Shown piece after piece: positions 1 to 7,840 of a stretch of DNA of 64,000 nt (within the stretch, counting starts at the first letter, position 1; every line of letters starts with the position of its first letter). Where the stretch lies: the NCBI RefSeq assembly GCF_020176955.2, contig NZ_JAIUCZ020000003.1:969672-1033671 (forward strand), given 5' to 3'. The stretch comes from Nocardia sp. alder85J. GTDB lineage: Bacteria > Actinomycetota > Actinomycetes > Mycobacteriales > Mycobacteriaceae. Below the pieces are notes generated by a model that saw only the letters and a list, made by a program, of their open reading frames with translations, did not search any database and was not told the DNA's origin. Both the position numbers and the translations under genes were made by a program.

Positions 1-204
1 GCCGAGCGGCTGATCGAGTACTCGCGCCTGGGCATCAAGCACTTCATCCTCTCCGGCTATCCGCATGTGGAGGAGGCGTACTGGTTCGGGGAGGGCGTGC
101 TGCCGATCCTGCGACGCAAGGGGCTGTGGAAGCATCCGGTGCAGCGGCCGAGCGCACCGGTGTCCACGCCGTTCGCCACCGCGCTGACGGCCTCCAGCAG
201 TTAG
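1..204 (+). CDS. ssuD: FMNH2-dependent alkanesulfonate monooxygenase, C-terminal end
   Basis: The first 67 codons of the window are open in frame 1 and stop at TAG 202-204, so this is the 3' end of a gene that begins outside. The peptide contains [20 protein letters not shown], followed by VLPILRR. This matches the C-terminal signature of SsuD, the luciferase-like flavin monooxygenase that releases sulfite from alkanesulfonates during sulfur starvation. The tail after LPILRR is about 30 residues. Family assignment rests only on this end, so a related LLM sulfonate monooxygenase is possible. Neighbouring ssu transport genes, if present, lie to the left of the window. Confidence 0.75.
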   Translation, partial: AERLIEYSRLGIKHFILSGYPHVEEAYWFGEGVLPILRRKGLWKHPVQRPSAPVSTPFATALTASSS

Positions 205-276
205 GTTCCCGCCACACGGCAATCGGCCGCCGGTCCGCATCTCGCGGGTCGCGGCCGATTCCGTTGCCGGGCAGGT

Positions 277-870
277 TCACTCCGCGGCTTCGGCCGCCCG
301 CAGCCGCTCCGGGGTGATGCCCAGCCGCCGCTGCACCACTTTCGGGTAACGGGCCGTGAAAACCGTTGCGGCGGCGAAGAACACGACCTTGCACACTACC
401 AGCGCGGCGAGGTTGTGCGGCGTCCGGTGCTGGAGCACCGCCAGCACCACCGCGTCGGCGGTGAAGCACAGCGCCCAGACCGTGGTGATCACGATGTTCA
501 CCCGGCGGAATGTCGGTGTGCTCGAGACGAATTCGCTCACCGACCGGCGCGCGATGCCCATCGTGAACGGCCGCCCGATCGCCAGCCCGGTCCAGGCGGT
601 GATCGCCAGCCACCCGATCGCCAGCGAAGTGCCGTAGCGCAGCACGGCCAGATGCGGCGCCACCAGGGTGAGCACGCTCAGCACCGCCATGTAGAGGGTG
701 CTGGAGGCATCGAGAATCATGGCGTCCCACGGGGTTCCCTTGCGCCGGTCGTCGATCAGCAGCAGCACCGCCGCCGCCAGACCGGACAACGCCCCGGCCC
801 GCACGTCGAAACCGCTGACCACGGCCAGCAGGATCCAGGGCAGGAAGGTCCGGGCGTAGTACTTCACCAT
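277..870 (-). CDS. Hypothetical polytopic membrane protein, PadR-linked
   Basis: A 197-residue protein starting at ATG 870 (MVKYYARTFLPW), chosen because GGGGAGAG lies just upstream; a longer reading from 957 would run into the presumed operator. About six hydrophobic segments are visible (for example LPWILLAVVSGF, LSGLAAAVLLLI, LYMAVLSVLTLVA, VWALCFTADAVVLAVL). The C-terminal ~25 residues are charged and probably cytoplasmic. I do not recognise the family. It is divergent from the PadR regulator at 995 across a 124-bp region with GACATGTC palindromes, so it is a plausible PadR target. The function is unknown. Confidence 0.75.
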   Translation of the reverse strand: MVKYYARTFLPWILLAVVSGFDVRAGALSGLAAAVLLLIDDRRKGTPWDAMILDASSTLYMAVLSVLTLVAPHLAVLRYGTSLAIGWLAITAWTGLAIGRPFTMGIARRSVSEFVSSTPTFRRVNIVITTVWALCFTADAVVLAVLQHRTPHNLAALVVCKVVFFAAATVFTARYPKVVQRRLGITPERLRAAEAAE

Positions 871-917
871 GTCGATGCCTCTCCCCGTGCGAACCTCGCG
901 GCCCGACGTTCCAGTTG

Positions 918-970
918 TGACATGTCGACGGTAGAAGACGATGTTCAGACATGTCAATACTGATATGTCA
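918..970. promoter_or_regulatory. Probable PadR operator in divergent promoter region
   Basis: The palindrome GACATGTC occurs at 919-926 and 948-955, with a near copy GATATGTC at 962-969. ATGT-N4-ACAT is also readable at 941-952. Paired ATGT/ACAT half-sites are typical of PadR-family operators. The position between a padR gene and a divergent membrane gene supports autoregulation plus control of the neighbour; this is inference. Confidence 0.5.
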
Positions 971-994
971 TCTCTGATCTGTTAAGTTTGGGGC

Positions 995-1522
995 ATGAGC
1001 CTGCGACACGGTGTCCTCGGCCTGCTCGCCGAACTCGAGCATGCCAGCGGCTACGACCTGATGAAGATCTTCGACGTCTCACTGGCCGGCGTCTGGCCGG
1101 CCACCCAGAGCCAGCTCTACACCGAGCTGGGCAAACTCACCACCGAGGGCCTGATCGAGGTGGCCGCCGAGGGTGCGCGAAACCGCAAGGAATACCGGAT
1201 CACCGCCGCCGGCCGCGCGGAACTGCGGCACTGGCTGGTCGAGGTGCCCGCCCGCCGCCCGCTGCGCGACGAGACCCTGCTGCGGGTGTTCTTCCTCGGC
1301 CAGCTGGAACCGGAGGAGGCCCGCGACTATCTCCGCAGAGGGGCCACCTACCTGGACCAACGGCTGGAGAAGCTGGCGGAGGACGAGAAGAACAACATCA
1401 ACTGGGGCGACGACAATCTGTCCCGCTACGGCCGCCTGGTGATGGAGTACGGCAAACGCTATCTGACGCTGCGCCGCGACTGGCAGGCCGAGGCCGCCGA
1501 CCGCATCGCCCCCGCCGACTGA
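995..1522 (+). CDS. PadR family transcriptional regulator
   Basis: 175 residues. The N-terminal winged helix-turn-helix begins SLRHGVLGLLAELEHASGYD and continues through the segment WPATQSQLYTELGKLTTEGL, the usual PadR recognition region. The C-terminal helical half (about residues 90-175, PLRDETLLRVFFLGQLEPEE onward) is the PadR dimerisation domain of the longer subfamily. A TTTGGGGC stretch precedes ATG 995. These proteins are usually repressors of a neighbouring transporter or detoxification gene and respond to small ligands; the ligand cannot be read from sequence. It is divergent from the membrane gene at 277-870 and convergent with the repair gene at 1526-2101, with only 3 bp between the stops. 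Confidence 0.9.
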   Translation: MSLRHGVLGLLAELEHASGYDLMKIFDVSLAGVWPATQSQLYTELGKLTTEGLIEVAAEGARNRKEYRITAAGRAELRHWLVEVPARRPLRDETLLRVFFLGQLEPEEARDYLRRGATYLDQRLEKLAEDEKNNINWGDDNLSRYGRLVMEYGKRYLTLRRDWQAEAADRIAPAD

Positions 1523-1525
1523 GCT

Positions 1526-2101
1526 CTACCCCTTCGCGGCGGCCTTGGCCTGCTTCTTGAACGCCCGCACCCGCGCCAGCGACTCGCCGTCGACCACATC
1601 GGCCACCGACCGATGCGAGCCGTCGTCGCCGTAGGCCCCGGCCACCTCGCGCCACCCGGTCGGCCGCACTCCGCGCTGCTTGCCCAGCAGCGCGAGGAAG
1701 ATCCGCGCCTTCTGATCCCCGAACCCGGGCAGCGCCTTCAGCCGCCGCAGCACCTCTTTGCCGTCCGGATCCCCCTCCGTCCACAACCTCGACACCACCC
1801 CGTCGTAGTTGTCGACCACGTACCGGGCCAATTCCTGCACCCGCCGCGCCATCGACCGCCCGTACCGGTGAATGGCCGGCGGCGTCGCCCCCAACTCCTC
1901 GAACTCCTCCGGATCGGCCTCCGCGATCCGCCGCAACTCGAATCCACCCATCCGATCGGCGATCTTCTGCGGCCCCCGGAAGGCATGTTCCATCGGGAAC
2001 TGCTGATCCAGCAGCATCCCCGTCAACAAGGCGAAATCGTTCGTCGACAAGAGTTTGTCGGCCTCCGGCTCCTGCGCGAGGCACAGCATGCGGCTCACCA
2101 T
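1526..2101 (-). CDS. HhH-GPD family base-excision DNA repair protein
   Basis: 191 residues. The central part carries the helix-hairpin-helix LKALPGFGDQKARIFLALLG (about residues 122-141), the DNA-binding element of HhH-GPD glycosylases. The upstream portion LLTGMLLDQQFPMEHAF resembles the helix used by the same superfamily to frame the lesion pocket. The length and arrangement match an actinobacterial family of small HhH-GPD proteins of unproven specificity, so a lesion substrate is not claimed. No C-terminal Fe-S cluster cysteines are present, unlike EndoIII. The C-terminus is Lys/Ala-rich (FKKQAKAAAKG). Start ATG 2101; an alternative ATG lies at residue 5. Confidence 0.8.
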   Translation of the reverse strand: MVSRMLCLAQEPEADKLLSTNDFALLTGMLLDQQFPMEHAFRGPQKIADRMGGFELRRIAEADPEEFEELGATPPAIHRYGRSMARRVQELARYVVDNYDGVVSRLWTEGDPDGKEVLRRLKALPGFGDQKARIFLALLGKQRGVRPTGWREVAGAYGDDGSHRSVADVVDGESLARVRAFKKQAKAAAKG

Positions 2102-2273
2102 GCCCCGATCATCTCATCCCACCCCGCCGCCGGACCATCCGCGCCTTTCCCGCGACGCGCAGATCCACCCACCACGTCGAAACCGGCCGCGGATCGTACA
2201 GTACTGAAAACACGATCGGATCAGCACGACGTCCATCCAGACCTATCGGCACCCACACCGATCGGAGAGCACC

Positions 2274-2894
2274 ATGGCCGTCGAATTCCCCGTTCCGGAA
2301 ACCCCACCTCCGGCCGAATCCCGGGACGCCACCAGAAGCGCCCGTTATGCCTTGATCACCGCGGTCGTCGCCGCCGTCATCTCGAGCGTCGTCGCCGCCG
2401 GTTCGGCCGTCTACGTCAGCATCGACCAGGCGAATCACGCCGAGCGCCAGGCCCTGTCACAGGCGGTCCGCTCCGACCGGGAAAAGGTCTACAGCGACTA
2501 CCTGACCTCGTATTTCGAATTGATCCAGGAATTGAGCACTTCGGAGGGCAACCTCCGGATCACCCTCCCCCGCGAGGCGATCGCCACCGAATTCCAGACC
2601 TACGCGACCCGCTCCGTCGAATTCTATGCGGCCTCCAGCCTGCTGCTGATGGTCGGCAGCGACGAAATAGTCGAGGTGGTCGACGCGATCTCCACCTCCT
2701 TCCTCGAATTCGCCCGCAAATACGCCGACTTCGAACTCCACTACCTCGCCCCCGGCGCCCCCGGCGCGAACGACCCCACCGGCTGGACCCACGACTCCAC
2801 CACCCTCGCCACCGTCATCGACACCGTGATGCGCAAACAACAGAACCTGATCGGCGCCCTCCTCACCCAGGGCCACGCCGACCTGGGCCGCTGA
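2274..2894 (+). CDS. Hypothetical membrane-anchored protein
   Basis: 206 residues with one clear transmembrane segment (about residues 26-48, ALITAVVAAVISSVVAAGSA) after a short acidic, proline-rich N-terminus. The remaining ~155 residues are helical and charged, beginning with a likely coiled stretch (QANHAERQALSQAVRSDREK). No catalytic motif was found and I do not recognise the family. Start ATG 2274 lies shortly after GGAGAGC. A strong hairpin at 3012-3044 lies downstream. Orientation across the membrane is uncertain. Confidence 0.65.
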   Translation: MAVEFPVPETPPPAESRDATRSARYALITAVVAAVISSVVAAGSAVYVSIDQANHAERQALSQAVRSDREKVYSDYLTSYFELIQELSTSEGNLRITLPREAIATEFQTYATRSVEFYAASSLLLMVGSDEIVEVVDAISTSFLEFARKYADFELHYLAPGAPGANDPTGWTHDSTTLATVIDTVMRKQQNLIGALLTQGHADLGR

Positions 2895-3011
2895 ATCCAC
2901 TGTCACGCGCCGGCTCATGCAGTGGTTGAGCGCGCACGATCGCCCCGGCCCCCACAGATTTCGCGATTCCGCACCGCCGTTCACGCTATAGTGTTTACCA
3001 TCATGTTCGCT

Positions 3012-3044
3012 GGCCTCGATCCGCTCCCTTTCCGGATCGAGGCC
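3012..3044 (+). terminator. Strong hairpin, probable transcription terminator
   Basis: A 12-bp perfect inverted repeat (GGCCTCGATCCG at 3012-3023, CGGATCGAGGCC at 3033-3044) with a 9-nt loop, followed by TTTCC. It lies 118 bp after the gene ending at 2894 and before the start at 3083 of the disrupted gene. The U-tract is short, so termination may be partial. Confidence 0.6.
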
Positions 3045-3082
3045 TTTCCATTCCGGTCCCCGACCGCCCGGCAGGGTTGTCG

Positions 3083-3164
3083 ATGTCACAGCCCGCCGCG
3101 AGCCCGTCTGCCGGACGGACACACGTCCGCCCCTGCGGTAGCGGACCGTTCGATCGTCGCCTAG
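3083..3164 (+). pseudogene. N-terminal fragment of gene split by tandem IS insertion
   Basis: ATG 3083 follows GGCAGGG with about 7-nt spacing and opens a frame MSQPAASPSAGRTHVRPCG..., reaching the CTAG at 3161-3164. Joining this directly to the CTAG copy at 6929-6932 keeps the frame (CTA GCG GCC ATG GAC), continuing into the ORF that ends at 7792. The rejoined product would be 312 residues. The region therefore appears to have been one gene before two IS701-like elements landed in its codon for leucine 27. This is inferred from frame continuity only. Confidence 0.5.
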
Positions 3165-4488
3165 CACGACAGTTGTATTTCGTTGTTTTGTAATCGTTTC
3201 TGTTGGTGGCGGAGTTGTCGGGCGTGTGCTTGGTGGCGGCGGCGCCAGTGGCAGGTGGCGAGTGCGTGGGTGAGGGTGCGGGCGGGGTGGAGCACTATCG
3301 CCAGGAGACGGCGGATGTCGGCGACTGTGATTCGGCCCAGCCCGCGTGGGCTTTTGGGTCGGTGGCGGCGGTGACGGCGAGGAAGGCGTGGGCGAGCATG
3401 GCGAGGGTGATGTGCCGGTACCAGGGATGCCATTTGCGGACTTGGTAGTGGTCGAGGCCGCACTGGTCCTTGGCGGCCTGGAAGCACTCTTCGACCGCCC
3501 ATCGGGCGCCGGCCACGGCCACGACCTGTTCCCGCTCGATGGTGGCGGGGTGGAAGCACAGGTAATAGGCGATATCGGCAGGGTTGTCGAGGGATCGGCG
3601 GGCCAGCAGGGTTCTGGTGTATCCGGCGGGGAGGTCACCGAAATTGGGGAGGGTGGCCCAGGCCCAGTCGTATTCGCGTTCGCCGCGTTCACCGAGTCCT
3701 GCCGAGACGCGGTGCCAGGCTTGTGCGGGTGCTCGGGCGACGAGGGTGTCGACGCGGCGGCGGCCGTCGAGGTCGGGCACGGTGTGCCGGACCGGCACCT
3801 CGAGGACGTAGGACAGGCGGCGGGTCTCGCAGAAGGCCCGGAACCGGCCGTCGCGGCCGTAGGCAGAGTCCGCGGCCACCCATCCTGCGGGCACTCCGGC
3901 GTCCAGGGTCCGGGCGATCATCATCTCCGCGAGCCTGGGCTTCGTCAGAAGACCTGTACTGCAACGTGTTTCGGGTATGCCTGCTTCGATACAGCGATCG
4001 CGGTCACCGATCCACGACTCGGGCAGGTAGAGCTCTCGGTCGATCAGCGCCCGGCCCGAGCGCCCGGCGTAGGCGAGGAACACCCCGAGCTGAGAATTCT
4101 CCACACGCCCGGCCGTCCCGGAGTACTGGCGTTGCACACCCGCGGACTTCACCCCCTTCTTCAAGAACCCGGTCTCGTCCGGAACCAGGACTCCATCAGG
4201 GCAGGCCAGCGCCTCGGCGACGTACGCCCGCAGGCAATCGCGCAACTCGTCGGCGTCCCACCGCGACCGATTCAAGAAATGTTGTAACCGGCCCGGATCC
4301 TCCTCTCCCGCAGCCTCGGACAACTGCCACGTATTCTTCCGCTCCACCGGCGCCAGCAACCCCGTCAGATACGACCGCGCCCACCGCCGCGGCTCCGCCC
4401 GATAGAACACCCCCGCCACCCGCGCGAACACCTCATCGAAACTCACTCGCCACGCCGAAACATCCTCTGCGGCAACATCACCCAGCAC
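3161..4488 (-). CDS. IS701-family transposase, needs -1 frameshift
   Basis: DDE transposase read in two frames. Frame 1 runs from GTG 4488 (alternative TTG 4530) and holds PDETGFLKKG, AADSAYGRD and WAVEECFQAAKDQ, which supply the D, D and E. Frame 2 holds the C-terminal basic part (GLGRITVADIRRLLAIVL, then WRRRHQ) and stops at 3161. The frames meet exactly at C CCA AAA (3358 down to 3352), a canonical X XXY YYZ heptamer for -1 slippage; the joined product from 4488 is 442 residues, close to the 437 of the intact neighbour. A decayed one-base deletion in the same run would look identical. The stop codon TAG uses three bases of the CTAG target duplication. Confidence 0.85.
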
Positions 4489-4548
4489 GAGACGACAAGG
4501 TATCCCACCATCGGTCCGACTGCAAAACAACGAAATACAACTGTCGTG
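3165..4548 (-). mobile_element. IS701-family insertion sequence A
   Basis: A 1384-bp element bounded by perfect 26-bp terminal inverted repeats (3165-3190 and 4523-4548; the outer end begins CACGACAGTTG). It is flanked by CTAG at 3161-3164 and 4549-4552, the 4-bp target duplication typical of IS701 elements. It contains one transposase gene on the minus strand in two overlapping frames. The right-hand CTAG also serves as the left target copy of the adjoining element B. Confidence 0.92.
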
Positions 4549-4660
4549 CTAGTACTCCAGCACGACTTCGTGATCGACGGCGGAAGGCTTGGTCGTTCGG
4601 TTGGCGGCCGGACGGTTCTGGCGTGATCATGTCGTGTTTGTGGGTGGCGCAACGGGTTTG

Positions 4661-5974
4661 GTGGTGTCGGCTGGTGTTGATGGGGGCCGGTGGCGGCGGG
4701 AGTTCGAGGATCTGACCGCGAGTATCGGGTCGCGGTTCGCGCGGGTGGAGACTCGCCGCACGGCGGTGAAGATGCTGGTCGGGATGGTGTCGGAGCTGCC
4801 GAGCAAGAACTGCTGGACGTTGGCGGAGCAGGCGGGGGATATCGGCCCGGGGCGGATGCAGCATCTGCTGTCGGCGGCTGTAGTGGATGAGGATGGTCTA
4901 CGAGATGACCTGCGCAACTATGTGATCGAGCATCTGGGCGACGCCGATGCGACGCTCGTGGTGGACGAAACGGGCGATCTCAAGAAGGGTGTGCACACCG
5001 TCGGGGTGCAACGCCAGTACACCGGCACGGCCGGCCGGATCGAAAACAGCCAAGTTGCTGTCTATCTCACCTACGCCACTCGTGCCGGGCACGCGTTCAT
5101 CGACCGTGCCCTGTATCTGCCGAAGTCGTGGACGAGCGACCCGGACCGCTGCACGCAGGCCGGGGTGCCGGCCGACGTGCGGTTCGCCACCAAGCCCGCC
5201 CTGGCGAAACAGCTGATCATAGACGCTCTCGATGCCGGTATCCGCGCACCGTGGGTGACCGGCGATGAGGTCTATGGCGGTGATCCGAAACTGCGTGGTG
5301 AGCTCGAATTCCGCAGCACTGGTTACGTTTTCGCTGTCGCCTGTGACCATCACGTCACAACCGCGACCAGCCGTGTCCGCGCTGACGTCCTCGCTCGCAC
5401 ACTGCCGCCGCGGGCCTGGCAGTCGCTGTCGGCCGGTGACGGCGCCAAAGGGCCCCGCGTCTACGACTGGGCCTGGATCGAGATCGGAACCGATGATGAC
5501 AACGCCGTTCCCGGGTGCCGGTGGCTGATGATCCGCCGCAACCAACGCACCGGGGAACTGGCCTATTACCGCTGCTGGAACCCGCGACCGGTCACCTTGG
5601 CCCGATTGGTGAAAGTGGCCGGACGCCGGTGGTCGACGGAGGAGAATTTCCAGACCGCCAAGACGCTGACCGGGCTCGACCAGCACCAAGTGCGGGGGTG
5701 GCGGTCCTGGCACCGCTGGACGCTGCTGGCCATGCTCGCCCACGCCTTCCTCACCGTCCTCGCCGTTACCGAGCATGCCCTCGGCCCCGTGCCGTCGGAT
5801 CGGATCCCGTTCACCCGCAACGAGATCCGTCATTTGTTCGCGGTGCTGGTGATGACGCCCGCTCGCGTGATGATCGACCGGCTGCACTGGTCGAACTGGC
5901 GGCGCCGGCATCAGCATCAGGCCCGGCTCTACCACTACCGCCGCCGCGGCGCGGCAACTACAGTGCCCGGGTGA
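4661..5974 (+). CDS. IS701-family transposase (element B)
   Basis: An intact DDE transposase of 437 residues from GTG 4661 (an in-frame TTG at 4589 would give 461). Catalytic segments are VVDETGDLKKGVH, VTGDEVYGGD and WSTEENFQTAKTLTGL. The intervening QRQYTGTAGRIENSQVAVY is a shared IS701-family block also present in element A. The C-terminus is basic (SNWRRRHQHQARLYHYRRR). The stop TGA (5972-5974) overlaps the GTG start of the passenger gene, so the two are translationally coupled. It would catalyse cut-and-paste movement into CTAG sites. Confidence 0.93.
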   Translation: MVSAGVDGGRWRREFEDLTASIGSRFARVETRRTAVKMLVGMVSELPSKNCWTLAEQAGDIGPGRMQHLLSAAVVDEDGLRDDLRNYVIEHLGDADATLVVDETGDLKKGVHTVGVQRQYTGTAGRIENSQVAVYLTYATRAGHAFIDRALYLPKSWTSDPDRCTQAGVPADVRFATKPALAKQLIIDALDAGIRAPWVTGDEVYGGDPKLRGELEFRSTGYVFAVACDHHVTTATSRVRADVLARTLPPRAWQSLSAGDGAKGPRVYDWAWIEIGTDDDNAVPGCRWLMIRRNQRTGELAYYRCWNPRPVTLARLVKVAGRRWSTEENFQTAKTLTGLDQHQVRGWRSWHRWTLLAMLAHAFLTVLAVTEHALGPVPSDRIPFTRNEIRHLFAVLVMTPARVMIDRLHWSNWRRRHQHQARLYHYRRRGAATTVPG

Positions 5975-6888
5975 CCACTCGACCGGCGACGCTAGCTGCT
6001 GAACTGGAAGCCGATCTCGACCGCTACCCCGACCAGCGCGGTGAAATCCTGCTCGAAGCCGCCGTGCAATGGTGGCACGCCGCAGACCACGACCGCGCCA
6101 TCGAACTGCTGCGCCAGGGGATCGATCTGGGTGGTGAGGACGCCGGCAATGCCCGGGTCACGCTGGCGGAAATCCTGTTCGACCTCGACCGTGATGCCGA
6201 CGCGAACGCCCAGTTGGACGCGCTGCGACAAGACCGGATCAACTCCGCTGCCCCCTATCACATGGCCGCCGAACTGCTGGAAGAACGCGGTGACCTGCAG
6301 CAGGCGCTGACATGGTTCAACATAGCCACCTCGCGGCTGTCAGACGACGAGATGGCCGAACGCGACACCGAACTGGGCTTTCTCAGCTACGCCAGCCACG
6401 TCCTCGCCGGCCGCCGCCGCGTCCGCCGAGCACTGGAACTCCCCCCCGACGACCTCGACGACTCGGTCGCCTCCCTGGCCGACCGCGCCGACGAATTCAC
6501 CCGCACGGCAATCCCACCCAAGCCACCGCGTGAAATGCGGGTGCTGTTCTGGCCCCGCCCGGAAATTCCCAGCGCGCACCAAACCTGGCCGCAGCTGGTC
6601 GAAACCGTTGACGCCGACGCCACCATCGCCGAACGGGAGAAAGCCAACCGCGATCTCGCCGAGTCCGGCGTCCCCCGTATCACCATGGTTCCCCTCACCG
6701 TCGCCAAACTCCTCGACTACACCACCCGCACCGGCAGCGACCCCACTGACTCCGACACCCGTCTGGCCTGCATCAACGAGATCATCGCCGAAGGCCATGC
6801 CATCGGCTGGCCACCACCACGAAACACGCCATGCTGGTGCGGATCCACCACCAAATACAAGAAATGCTGCGGCCGCCCCACCACATGA
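5971..6888 (+). CDS. TPR and SEC-C motif passenger protein of the IS
   Basis: 305 residues from GTG 5971, overlapping the transposase stop by GTGA. The first ~150 residues are TPR-like helical repeats (AVQWWHAADHDRAIELLRQG, NARVTLAEILFDLDRDADA, AAELLEERGDLQQALTWFN). The C-terminus ends with CWCGSTTKYKKCCGRP, a complete SEC-C zinc-binding motif as found at the tail of SecA. It lies wholly inside the terminal repeats and is not required for known IS701 chemistry, so it is a passenger gene. Possible roles are targeting, regulation of the transposase or host benefit; none can be chosen from sequence. Another start at GTG further in is unlikely given the coupling. Confidence 0.85.
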   Translation: MTTRPATLAAELEADLDRYPDQRGEILLEAAVQWWHAADHDRAIELLRQGIDLGGEDAGNARVTLAEILFDLDRDADANAQLDALRQDRINSAAPYHMAAELLEERGDLQQALTWFNIATSRLSDDEMAERDTELGFLSYASHVLAGRRRVRRALELPPDDLDDSVASLADRADEFTRTAIPPKPPREMRVLFWPRPEIPSAHQTWPQLVETVDADATIAEREKANRDLAESGVPRITMVPLTVAKLLDYTTRTGSDPTDSDTRLACINEIIAEGHAIGWPPPRNTPCWCGSTTKYKKCCGRPTT

Positions 6889-6932
6889 CCTCATCAACCA
6901 TTGTCGATCACGAAGTCGCGCTGGAGTACTAG

Positions 6933-7792
6933 CGGCCATGGACGAATCGGTGCGGCGGCTGCTCGACCGCTTGGCCGCCGGACTGGCGAGGATCATCCCA
7001 CGGGCGAGTGGCTCGATCGCCGAACGATACGACGAATTCGGCGATCTGGGCGACCGAGCCGCCGGCACCACCACGGAAACCGAGATCCGGGCCGCGGACG
7101 AGATCGGCGAAACAATGCGGCCCGGCGCCCCCGTAAGTGACGAAAGTTCCGGAGCCCGCCCCCATCCACTGCGCGGACTCTGGCTGGAGCGAAAGGTACC
7201 CGCGGACTCGGCCGACCCTTTCACCTCGATCATGGACCTGCCCCACGACGAGGCGGCCGCGGTCGCCGAGCGGATGGGAAAGCGAATCGAGAACGCCGAT
7301 TACGTGGACACCCGCACGCAAGCCGAAGCCTGGCTACGATCACATGCCGCGATGAAGGGAAGCCCCTCAGCCCACAGCCCGCTGTACTTCAAACTCGTGA
7401 GCGAACAGGGTACCTATCCGGCCCAGGAAGGATCGGTCGTCATTCGGATACCGGCCGACTCGATACCCGCCGAACATCTGACCCTCACCGTCGAGGACAG
7501 CTTCTTCAATTACCAGATGGTGGCCGGAACTCCCGCCTCGAACCTCCCGGAGGGACTGGTACCCCGCGTCGTCCACGGTGTGGACGCGGATACCGCGCTC
7601 GCCTTGGACACAACCCACCGGGACTATCTCGACGCCGCGCGGCCGGGGCGATACATCGAAGCGCAGGTATGGTCCCGAGACGCCCCGATCCTCGCCGTGG
7701 CGCGTGCCGAATTCCGGGCAGGAATACCGGCGGATCGCGTGATCACGGTGCGACCGGGGAGCGCGGACGGGCACGGGCCCACCGGCTCGTGA
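6933..7792 (+). pseudogene. Main part of unknown gene cut off from its start by IS insertion
   Basis: An open frame of 284 residues from ATG 6938, five bases after the CTAG target copy. There is no room for a native promoter or ribosome site, since element B ends at 6928. Frame and codons join cleanly to the fragment at 3083-3164. The protein has a charged helical N-terminal part (RRLLDRLAAGLARIIPR), a segment FTSIMDLPHDEAAAVAERMG, and a beta-rich C-terminal half (GSVVIRIPADSIPAEHLTLT). I do not recognise it. It might still be expressed from an outward-reading IS promoter. GC and codon use look native. Confidence 0.6.
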
Positions 7793-7840
7793 GCCGTCGC
7801 GCTTCCCACCTGGAAGGAAGCTCCGGCCTCGGGTCCGAGC

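Larger units (their letters stand above)
4553..6928 (+). mobile_element. IS701-family insertion sequence B with passenger gene
   Basis: A 2376-bp element bounded by 26-bp terminal inverted repeats (4553-4578 and 6903-6928) with one mismatch; the ends begin TACTCCAGC. It is flanked by CTAG at 4549-4552 (shared with element A) and 6929-6932. It carries a transposase and an overlapping TPR/SEC-C gene. It is about 1 kb longer than element A because of this passenger. The TIRs differ from those of element A, so the two are distinct family members rather than copies. Confidence 0.92.

Noticed and set aside
2922..3164. An 80-codon plus-strand frame before IS A
   Set aside because: It crosses the terminator hairpin and overlaps the better supported start at 3083 in another frame.
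2457..3692. A 411-codon minus-strand frame
   Set aside because: Pro/Thr/Ser-rich shadow that spans an IS boundary, so it cannot be an ancestral gene.
3161..6932. Composite transposon made of the two IS elements
   Set aside because: They abut with only one shared CTAG between them and carry no cargo between the elements; their TIRs differ.
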